Shown here: positions 57,696-64,000 of the stretch, piece by piece
Numbering within the stretch: position 1 is the stretch's first letter
Layout: every line of letters starts with the position of its first letter
Assembly: GCF_009711345.1 (NCBI RefSeq)
Contig: NZ_SMMA01000066.1
Coordinates: 189,433-253,432, forward strand
DNA from: Pseudovibrio flavus
Lineage (GTDB): Bacteria; Pseudomonadota; Alphaproteobacteria; Rhizobiales; Stappiaceae
Length of the DNA: 64,000 nucleotides
Direction: 5' to 3'
Notes under the pieces: model-generated
Databases searched by the model: none
What the model was told of the DNA's origin: nothing
The model's input: the letters and a program-made list of their open reading frames with translations, nothing else
Position numbers and translations under genes: made by a program

Positions 57696-59435
57696 ATGAC
57701 GATCAACCTGAAGATGCCTGAGGTTCAGGAGCTGAAGCCGAGGATCACCGTATTCGGTGTCGGTGGTGGTGGCGGCAACGCCGTCAACAACATGATTAGA
57801 ACAGGTCTGCAAGGCTGTGACTTTGTGGTCGCCAACACTGACGCGCAAGCACTGGCACTTTGCCAGGCTGAACGCGTTATCCAAATGGGTGTTGCCGTGA
57901 CTGAAGGTCTTGGTGCAGGCTCCCAGCCGGAAGTTGGCTGTGCGGCGGCAGAGGAAGTTATTGACGAAATCAATGACCATCTCTCCGGTTCGCACATGGT
58001 CTTCATTACTGCTGGTATGGGTGGCGGCACCGGTACCGGTGCAGGACCTGTTGTGGCACGCGCTGCTCGCGAGCAGGGTATTCTAACCGTTGGTGTGGTG
58101 ACCAAGCCTTTCCAGTTCGAAGGCAGCCGCCGTATGCGTGTTGCAGAAGCTGGTATTGAAGAGCTTCAGCGTCATGTTGATACACTGATCGTTATTCCAA
58201 ACCAGAATTTGTTCCGCATTGCCAATGCGCAGACCACCTTTGCAGATGCCTTCTCCATGGCTGACCAGGTGCTGTACTCCGGCGTTGCGAATATCACTGA
58301 CCTGATGGTCAAAGAAGGTCTCATCAACCTCGACTTTGCTGACGTTCGCTCCATTATGCGCGGCATGGGCAAAGCGATGATGGGTACTGGCGAAGCTTCC
58401 GGTGAAAACCGTGCGCTGGCTGCTGCTGAAGCGGCTATTGCCAACCCGCTGCTTGATGAAACTTCCATGAAGGGTGCTCGCGGTCTGTTGATCTCCATCA
58501 CTGGCGGTAACGACCTGACCCTGTTCGAAGTTGACGAAGCTGCTACCCGTATTCGGGAAGAAGTGGATCCAGATGCAAACATCATTCTGGGCGCAACCTT
58601 CGACGAAAGCCTCGACGGCATCATCCGCGTATCTGTTGTTGCAACAGGTATCGATCAGGAACGCCGCGAAGATGTTTCTCCTGCCGAAGCCCGTATGGCT
58701 CAGCTGACCGAGCGCCTTCAGAGCGCAACCGCAGCACCTGCGCCAGCGCCGAAAGCGCCAGCCCAGCCCTACGCACCGGCGCCAATGCGCGCCGCTCCGG
58801 TAAAACAGGCTCCGGTCGCTGCTGCTTCCGATCCTGAAGTTGAAATTGCTCCTTACCAGCAGCGTGCATACGAAGCTGTAGAGAGCCTTGATGATCTGGA
58901 CGAGCAGAACACTGCTGTTGTGGAGGAGGCTCCGGTTCCCCAGCCTTTTATCCCGCCGGTAGCAGAGGAATTTGACGCTCAGCAACGTATGCCGCGAGTG
59001 GAGGACTTCCCTCCTATCGCTCAACGTGAAATGCGCGCTCACAATGCCCCGCAGCCTGCTACCGCTGCACCAGCTCAAGCTGCACCATCTGTAGAAGCGC
59101 CTCTGATGGACCGCGAAGCACATGCTCATGAAGCTGCTTCCCACCATCACGAGGAAGAAGAGCGCCGTCCGATGGGCCTGCTGCGTCGTCTTGCTGGTGG
59201 TCTTACCCGCCGTGAAGACGAGGAAATGGCTCACGAAAGCGCTGAACATTACGAAGAAGAAGTCATGGAAGCTCCGCGTCAGGCGCCGTCTTTCCGTAAC
59301 CCTAACCAAGCACCAACCAACCATGGAGCAGCTGGTCTGCTGGATCGGGGCGGACGCCCTGCGCCACAGAACCGTTCTATGATTGAGGACGATCAGCTTG
59401 AAATCCCTGCGTTTTTGCGCCGGCAAGCAACCTGA
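57696..59435 (+). CDS. ftsZ: Cell division protein FtsZ
   Basis: FtsZ is the tubulin-like GTPase that forms the division ring. The globular part (about 1-320) has [15 protein letters not shown], the GTP signature [15 protein letters not shown] near 107-118, and the T7-region [23 protein letters not shown] disordered linker of about 235 residues follows, rich in Ala, Pro and Glu (and His-rich near 470). The conserved tail is [12 protein letters not shown], the FtsA-binding peptide. The 579-residue length is in the alphaproteobacterial range (E. coli 383). The ATG follows CGAGGAAATT. It lies 99 bases after ftsA and may have an extra promoter there. Confidence 0.97.
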   Translation: MTINLKMPEVQELKPRITVFGVGGGGGNAVNNMIRTGLQGCDFVVANTDAQALALCQAERVIQMGVAVTEGLGAGSQPEVGCAAAEEVIDEINDHLSGSHMVFITAGMGGGTGTGAGPVVARAAREQGILTVGVVTKPFQFEGSRRMRVAEAGIEELQRHVDTLIVIPNQNLFRIANAQTTFADAFSMADQVLYSGVANITDLMVKEGLINLDFADVRSIMRGMGKAMMGTGEASGENRALAAAEAAIANPLLDETSMKGARGLLISITGGNDLTLFEVDEAATRIREEVDPDANIILGATFDESLDGIIRVSVVATGIDQERREDVSPAEARMAQLTERLQSATAAPAPAPKAPAQPYAPAPMRAAPVKQAPVAAASDPEVEIAPYQQRAYEAVESLDDLDEQNTAVVEEAPVPQPFIPPVAEEFDAQQRMPRVEDFPPIAQREMRAHNAPQPATAAPAQAAPSVEAPLMDREAHAHEAASHHHEEEERRPMGLLRRLAGGLTRREDEEMAHESAEHYEEEVMEAPRQAPSFRNPNQAPTNHGAAGLLDRGGRPAPQNRSMIEDDQLEIPAFLRRQAT

Positions 59436-59459
59436 TTGTGAATAACCTCGCGTCTCTCG

Positions 59460-59489
59460 GCAGCAATCCAGATTTTTCTGGATTGCTGC
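59460..59489. terminator. Perfect hairpin between ftsZ and lpxC
   Basis: A 13-base stem (GCAGCAATCCAGA at 59460-59472 with TCTGGATTGCTGC at 59477-59489) closes on a TTTT loop, 24 bases after the ftsZ stop. The following sequence has no clean T run. It could be a partial terminator that separates division from envelope genes, or a 3' protective structure. Confidence 0.55.
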
Positions 59490-59552
59490 AGCGCGTTTCT
59501 GCTTCTTCTACTCCGTAAAATTACCGAAGTTTTATCCTTCGTTACAAAGCGT

Positions 59553-59566
59553 AATAAAGCTTTATT
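59553..59566. promoter_or_regulatory. 14-bp palindrome upstream of lpxC
   Basis: AATAAAGCTTTATT is a perfect palindrome 113 bases before lpxC, in a short AT-rich island. It resembles an operator or part of an lpxC promoter; no regulator is assigned. Confidence 0.35.
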
Positions 59567-59679
59567 TTATTCTTCCTGCCTGTCTCGTTATGTTCCAGCC
59601 TAACCGGTGGGTACCAAGGAATTTCTCGGCTACGGCCCTTCATAAGAGGTCGAGCCCTATCAACAAAGGCTGGAAGAAA

Positions 59680-60639
59680 ATGACAATGCGTGTTTCGCAA
59701 CAGACAACGCTTGCTGACATCGTGACCCTGACAGGGATCGGTGTACATTCCGGCAAACCTGCGACTATCACCATGCATCCCGCAGAACCTAACACTGGCA
59801 TCGTGTTCCACCGGACCGATCGTGAAGATGCCCGTGACGTTCCTGCAAATTGGCAATCTGTTACAGCGACTGCTCTGTGCACTGTCGTCGGCGATCCTGC
59901 TGGCTACGGCGTGTCCACCATTGAGCACCTGATGGCTGCCATTCGCGGTGTGGGACTTGATAACGCATTCATCGAAATTGACGGCCCTGAAATGCCAATC
60001 ATGGACGGCAGCTCCGAAGCTTTTGTTGAAGCATTCGAGCAGACCGGCCTGAAAAAGCAGAATGCAAAGCGTCGCTACATCCGCATTAAGGAAAGCGTTC
60101 GTGTGCAGCAGGGTGACCAGTGGTGCGAGCTGAACCCGTTTGACGGCACCCGCTTTAACATCACCATCGACTTTGACAGCAAGCTGATCGGCGAACAGAA
60201 GCTGGTGTTTGATCTGACACCAGACGTGTTCAAGAACGACGTTTGCCGTGCACGTACCTTCGGTTCTGTTCAGGACGTAGAGAAACTCTGGAAGCTGGGC
60301 TTTGCGCTTGGTTCTTCTCTGGAGAACTCCGTTGCTCTTGACGGTGACCGTGTACTGAACCCAGAAGGCACCCGCTGGAGCGACGAGTTCGTTCGTCACA
60401 AGTCTCTGGACGCTGTTGGTGATCTTGCGCTTGCTGGCCTGCCGATTCTTGGCGAATACCGCTCTTACAAAGGCGGTCACCGCATGAACCATGCGATTTT
60501 GGTTGAGCTTTTCAAAAATCCTGAAGCTTTCGAAATCGTAGAAGCAGGCGAGAAAACCCGCTCTGTTTCCGAAGCAGCTGGCCATGCGGAACTCATCGGC
60601 GGTATGCAGGCTGCGGCTTTTGGCCCCGAGGTTTCCTAA
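59680..60639 (+). CDS. lpxC: UDP-3-O-acyl-N-acetylglucosamine deacetylase LpxC
   Basis: LpxC is the zinc deacetylase at the committed step of lipid A synthesis. The 319-residue product has GIGVHSGKPATITMHPA, the zinc motif STIEHLMAAI near residue 82, the PIMDGSSEAFVEA block, and HKSLDAVGDLAL near residue 240 with zinc His and Asp. A second histidine lies at KGGHRMNHAILV. The frame opens at 59590, but the ATG at 59680 follows GGAAGAAA and fits the family start. It lies between ftsZ and bamD, so cell division and outer-membrane growth are encoded together. Confidence 0.95.
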   Translation: MTMRVSQQTTLADIVTLTGIGVHSGKPATITMHPAEPNTGIVFHRTDREDARDVPANWQSVTATALCTVVGDPAGYGVSTIEHLMAAIRGVGLDNAFIEIDGPEMPIMDGSSEAFVEAFEQTGLKKQNAKRRYIRIKESVRVQQGDQWCELNPFDGTRFNITIDFDSKLIGEQKLVFDLTPDVFKNDVCRARTFGSVQDVEKLWKLGFALGSSLENSVALDGDRVLNPEGTRWSDEFVRHKSLDAVGDLALAGLPILGEYRSYKGGHRMNHAILVELFKNPEAFEIVEAGEKTRSVSEAAGHAELIGGMQAAAFGPEVS

Positions 60640-60803
60640 AGATCTTCTGAGTTGTTCAGAGGTTTCGCCCTAACTCCGACACAAATTCGCGTCAAACGGC
60701 CGTCGACTTAGTGACGCGGCGCACGCATTGGGTTAGAAGCCTATTGTGCGCTGGGGGTTCCGGCGAATCCAATTTATCTGAGGAGTTGGAGAAATTGCTG
60801 CTT

Positions 60804-61658
60804 ATGGGTGTTGATCTGCGTGCGAAGACGAGCTCTCGTCTTGCCAAAGCTGTTCGCTTTTCTGTTCTTGCTGGTGTGCTGGCCGTTGCTGGCTGCGCGT
60901 CGAAAGACGTTGACGAAATGGCTTTCGAGGACACTCCAGCCGAGCTTCTGTACAATCAGGGTCTTGCTCTGCGTGCCTCGGGTGACCTGAAAGGTGCTGC
61001 TTCGAAGTTTGGTGAGCTGGATAAAGTCTATCCGTATTCTGAATATGCTCGCAAATCTCTCATCAACATTGCATACCTCAACTTCGCAATGGGCCGCTAT
61101 CCAGAGACGGTTTCTGCTGCAAAGCGCTTTGTTACCCTTTATCCGGGTAGCGAGGATGCCGCTTATGCGCTGTACCTGATCGGTGAGTCCCACTTTGCGC
61201 AGATCCCTGACATTGGCCGTGACCAGAAGTCTGCCGAGCAGGCACTGGCAGCAATGCAGGAAGTCATCCAGCGTTATCCAGATTCCGACTACGCCAACGA
61301 AGCGCGTAAGAAGATCCGCATGGCTGAAGATCAGCTGGCGGGTAAAGAGATGGAAGTTGGCCGTTACTACCTGACACGCCGCAACTATCTTGCTTCTATC
61401 AACCGCTACAAGGTTGTTGTCACCAACTACCAGACCACCCGCCACATTGAAGAGGCGCTGTACCGTCTGGCAGAGAGCTACTACGCGCTTGGCGTCGTGC
61501 CTGAAGCGCAGACCGCAGCAGCTGTTCTTGGCCATAACTTCCCGCAGAGCTCTTGGTATAAGGATGCCTACAAGCTTCTTGCAAAGGGTGGTTACGAGCC
61601 GCAGGAAAACAGCAGCAGCTGGATCAGTAAAGCCTTTGGTCGGGTAACCGGCTCTTGA
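60804..61658 (+). CDS. bamD: Outer-membrane assembly lipoprotein BamD
   Basis: BamD is an essential lipoprotein of the BAM complex that inserts beta-barrel proteins. The 284-residue product has a signal peptide with lipobox (VLAVAGC, with Cys near residue 31) and TPR-like repeats: ELLYNQGLALRASGDLKGA, SEYARKSLINIAYLNFAMG, PGSEDAAYALYLIGES and HIEEALYRLAESYYALG. The ATG at 60804 is my choice; TTG at 60795 or a far-upstream start are alternatives. Older names are ComL and YfiO. It precedes recN. Confidence 0.92.
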   Translation: MGVDLRAKTSSRLAKAVRFSVLAGVLAVAGCASKDVDEMAFEDTPAELLYNQGLALRASGDLKGAASKFGELDKVYPYSEYARKSLINIAYLNFAMGRYPETVSAAKRFVTLYPGSEDAAYALYLIGESHFAQIPDIGRDQKSAEQALAAMQEVIQRYPDSDYANEARKKIRMAEDQLAGKEMEVGRYYLTRRNYLASINRYKVVVTNYQTTRHIEEALYRLAESYYALGVVPEAQTAAAVLGHNFPQSSWYKDAYKLLAKGGYEPQENSSSWISKAFGRVTGS

Positions 61659-61666
61659 TATTAACG

Positions 61667-61684
61667 CGCCCTCTTCGGAGGGCG
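61667..61684 (+). other. UUCG-loop hairpin between bamD and recN
   Basis: CGCCCTC-TTCG-GAGGGCG is a stable seven-base stem with a UUCG tetraloop. It has no T run after it, so it is not a classic terminator; it may block exonucleases or act as a weak stop. Confidence 0.45.
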
Positions 61685-61700
61685 TATTGGTACGAAACCA

Positions 61701-63383
61701 ATGCTCGTTAGCCTTTCTATCCGCGATATTGTTCTTATTGACCGATTGGACCTTCAGTTTGCTGAGGGTATGAGCGTTCTTACCGGCGAAACTGGAGCCG
61801 GTAAGTCTATCCTTCTTGATTCCCTTTCTCTGGCCCTTGGTGGGCGTGGTGATGCAGGTCTCGTGCGACATGGCGAGAAGCAGGCGCAGGTGACCGCTGT
61901 TTTCGACGTGCCAATGGCGCATCCTGTTCGCGAACTCCTGCGTGAAAACGATCTGGAATCCGATAGCGACATCATCTTGCGCCGCGTGCAGGCAGCAGAT
62001 GGTCGTACTCGTGCGTTCCTGAACGACGCTCCGGTGAGCGCTGGCCTTATGCGCCAAGTTGGCTCGTCTCTGGTTGAAGTGCATGGTCAGCATGATGACC
62101 GTGCTCTGGTCGAACCAGAAAGCCACCGTCAAATCCTCGACAGCTTTGGTGGTCTGGAAGCGCTTTGCGCAAAGACCGGAACAGCAGCCCGTGCTGTGAA
62201 GACAGCGGAAAAGACGCTGAAGGACCATGTTGCACGCATTGAAGAAGCGCGCCGTGAAGCTGACTATCTTCGCGCCAGTGCAGATGAACTGGCGACCCTG
62301 AACCCGCATGAGGGTGAAGAGGAGGCGCTTGCTATTCGCCGTCAGGACATGATGCAGGTAGAGAAGATCGCAGGTGATCTTCGTGATGCCTACGACACGC
62401 TAGACGGCCAGACCTCTCCAATTCCTGAACTTTCCAGCCTTCTGCGCCGTCTTGAGCGCAAGGTTGACCAAGCGCCGAACTATCTGACCTCTGTGGTGGA
62501 GAACCTCGGCAGTGCTTTGGATCAGCTTGAAGAAGCGCGTGGTGGTTTGGAGCAGGCGCTGCGTGAGACCGATTTTGATCGTGGTGAGCTGGAAGCTACC
62601 GAAGAGCGCTTGTTTGCTCTGCGTGCTGCCAGCCGCAAGTTCTCTGTTCCTGTCGATGAGCTGCCGCGTTTGCGCGAAGCCATGGAGACAGACCTTGCCG
62701 ACCTAGATGCCGGTGAGGACAAGCTACAGGCGCTTGAGAAGGCTGTCGTGGAAGCCCGTGCTGCTTACGATAAGATCGCTGCTGATCTTTCCAAGAAGCG
62801 TGAGAAGGCCGCACGTCTGCTGGAGAAGGCTGTTCACGAAGAGCTGCCAGCGCTGAAGCTGGAGCGTGCCCGCTTTATCATCAATCAGGATAGTGATCCT
62901 GAAGCGCGTGGTCTTGAGGGTATCGATACAATCGAGTTCTGGGCGCAGACAAACCCGGGTACACGTCCGGGACCGATGTTCAAAGTCGCGTCCGGTGGTG
63001 AGTTGTCCCGCTTCCTGCTCGCTCTCAAGGTTTCTCTTGCAGACAAGGGCTCCGCGCCAACGCTGGTGTTCGACGAGATCGACACCGGTGTAGGCGGCGC
63101 TGTGGCTGAAGCTATTGGCGTGCGCCTTGCCCGTCTTGCAAGCACGGTACAGGTGCTCACCGTTACCCACGCGCCACAGGTGGCTGCGCGGGCTAATGGT
63201 CACTTCCTCATCCAGAAGGGTGAGGTCGCCAAGGATACTATCGCAACGCGCGTCAACGAGCTGGGCGATGCAGAGCGCCGCGAAGAGATTGCGCGTATGC
63301 TTTCCGGCTCCAGCATTACAGAGGAAGCGCGTGCAGCGGCTGACCGCTTGATGGCTATGAATGTCAGCGAGACCCTTGTTTGA
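61701..63383 (+). CDS. recN: DNA repair protein RecN
   Basis: RecN is an SMC-like ATPase used in double-strand break repair. The 560-residue product has the P-loop LTGETGAGKSILLDSLSLALGG near 27-45, a long coiled-coil region (about 150-375), and the C-terminal ABC signature ASGGELSRFLLALKVSL near 430. Walker B is LVFDEIDTGVGG, followed by VTHAPQVAARA. No truncation is visible. The ribosome-binding site before the ATG is weak. It often precedes ligA in this class; here a different gene follows. Confidence 0.96.
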   Translation: MLVSLSIRDIVLIDRLDLQFAEGMSVLTGETGAGKSILLDSLSLALGGRGDAGLVRHGEKQAQVTAVFDVPMAHPVRELLRENDLESDSDIILRRVQAADGRTRAFLNDAPVSAGLMRQVGSSLVEVHGQHDDRALVEPESHRQILDSFGGLEALCAKTGTAARAVKTAEKTLKDHVARIEEARREADYLRASADELATLNPHEGEEEALAIRRQDMMQVEKIAGDLRDAYDTLDGQTSPIPELSSLLRRLERKVDQAPNYLTSVVENLGSALDQLEEARGGLEQALRETDFDRGELEATEERLFALRAASRKFSVPVDELPRLREAMETDLADLDAGEDKLQALEKAVVEARAAYDKIAADLSKKREKAARLLEKAVHEELPALKLERARFIINQDSDPEARGLEGIDTIEFWAQTNPGTRPGPMFKVASGGELSRFLLALKVSLADKGSAPTLVFDEIDTGVGGAVAEAIGVRLARLASTVQVLTVTHAPQVAARANGHFLIQKGEVAKDTIATRVNELGDAERREEIARMLSGSSITEEARAAADRLMAMNVSETLV

Positions 63384-63475
63384 TGTGGGTGAGAACTGCG
63401 TAACGTAGCGTTTTCAATGTTTTAACTATAATTCTGCAGTGTGGGTGAAGGGCTATCTAACGGGGCTATCCATCC

Positions 63476-64000
63476 ATGCTGCGCATCTTTCCCAGATTCA
63501 GGGCTTACTATCATCTCGTTTTCCTGCTGGTTGTGGTCGGTGTGCCGCTATATGTCTGGACGCTATGGCAGACATCGGAAAGCATGATGGATTTATCTTC
63601 CTTCGGCGGTGATTTTGCCTTCTTCTATGATAGTGCCAAGAAGGCGGTGATGGGTGCTGCGCCCTTTGTGACCGACTTCTCCCAGATGCCTGCGGTAAGG
63701 GACGGGCAGGGCGAGATACTGCGGTTCTATCAAGGCTGGGTGCTTTCTCCTGTAACACTTTTGTTTGTGCTTCCGTTAGCGGCGTTTGGTTACATGGGTG
63801 CTTATCTGGCTTGGGCCGGAGTGGGTATTGTCGCGACGATGCTGAGCTGCGCCGGAAAACTGCGTGATGGCGGAGCACCAATCTTCTTCGTTCTTGCGCC
63901 TGCAACTTTGATGACGCTGTTCTTCGGGCAATCCACTCTGCTCTTAGCGGGCTTTATGGCAGGCGGCTTGCGTTTGCTTGAGCGCGCCCCTGCAACTGCG
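63476..64000 (+). CDS. GT87 (DUF2029) membrane glycosyltransferase, partial
   Basis: The last frame runs off the window end after 175 codons. It encodes a membrane protein. A first helix lies at about 11-30 (YHLVFLLVVVGVPLYVW), followed by a loop with the GT87 hallmark GGDFAFFYDSAKKAV and GAAPF. Further hydrophobic segments and FFGQSTLLLAGFMAGGLRLLER follow. This matches the DUF2029/GT87 family of polyprenol-phosphate-dependent mannosyltransferase-like proteins; the acceptor is unknown. The ATG at 63476 has only a weak ribosome-binding site. It was missed by stop-bounded ORF calling because the stop lies outside. Confidence 0.82.
   Translation, partial: MLRIFPRFRAYYHLVFLLVVVGVPLYVWTLWQTSESMMDLSSFGGDFAFFYDSAKKAVMGAAPFVTDFSQMPAVRDGQGEILRFYQGWVLSPVTLLFVLPLAAFGYMGAYLAWAGVGIVATMLSCAGKLRDGGAPIFFVLAPATLMTLFFGQSTLLLAGFMAGGLRLLERAPATA

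Noticed and set aside
58083-59426. 447-codon open frame antisense to ftsZ
   Set aside because: Complement of strongly biased ftsZ codons, with no recognisable domain.
60774-62309. 511-codon open frame antisense to bamD and recN
   Set aside because: Crosses two well-defined genes and lacks any start signal or domain.

Overview
The window is chromosomal DNA of an alphaproteobacterium. Evidence is the arrangement rnpB - mraZ - division and cell-wall (dcw) cluster - lpxC - bamD - recN, families largely typical of that class (BA14K, DUF2336, extensin-like C-terminal, DUF2293), a DNPR meso-diaminopimelate motif in MurE, and an alphaproteobacterial-type FtsZ with a long C-terminal linker. Moderate GC (estimated by eye at low fifties percent) and a chitinase suggest a marine genus such as Pseudovibrio, but that is a guess. 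No insertion sequence, prophage, CRISPR array, tRNA or rRNA gene was recognised.

Region 1 to 9.1 kb: the ABC-F translation factor ettA, a GH18 chitinase-like gene, two small hypotheticals, a GGDEF protein with a decayed EAL domain, a SufR-like cysteine-bearing regulator facing a LuxR-type regulator, and a DUF2336 protein. Region 9.1 to 18.3 kb: an MscS-type channel, then a methionine-cycle operon (ArsR-methyltransferase fusion resembling SahR, metF, metH) behind an 18-bp perfect palindrome, then an azoreductase gene with its own inverted repeat. Region 18.3 to 25 kb: a 27-residue membrane microprotein gene absent from longer-ORF predictions, an extensin-like secreted protein, a BA14K protein, a HugZ-like haem/FMN protein behind an IRO-like box, a glutathione transferase and thioesterase pair, a TSUP transporter and an iron alcohol dehydrogenase.

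Region 25 to 37.3 kb: a TSUP transporter and a fused hydantoinase/5-oxoprolinase, divergent from a winged-helix regulator; an intact AGDEF-EAL protein; a TerB/DnaJ protein with an overlapping amidase gene; a small lytic transglycosylase; and a pyridoxamine-phosphate-oxidase-like gene divergent from a MocR regulator. Region 37.3 to 39.8 kb: RNase P RNA, a small XRE-like protein with a good terminator, a TIM-barrel isomerase, and the mraZ promoter carrying four MraZ boxes at exact 10-bp spacing.

Region 39.8 to 64 kb: mraZ, rsmH, ftsL, ftsI, a single-chain MurE-MurF fusion, mraY, murD, ftsW, murG, murC, murB, ddl, ftsQ, ftsA, ftsZ, lpxC, bamD, recN and the start of a GT87 (DUF2029) membrane glycosyltransferase. 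The genes are tightly packed and often overlap by 1 to 13 bases, so they form one long transcription unit that makes lipid II and the division ring, with outer-membrane genes at its end. The most unusual object is the MurE-MurF fusion, whose two enzymes are joined by about 290 residues of strongly acidic, low-complexity linker. Most of the window is ordinary core genome; I saw no clearly new multi-gene system.
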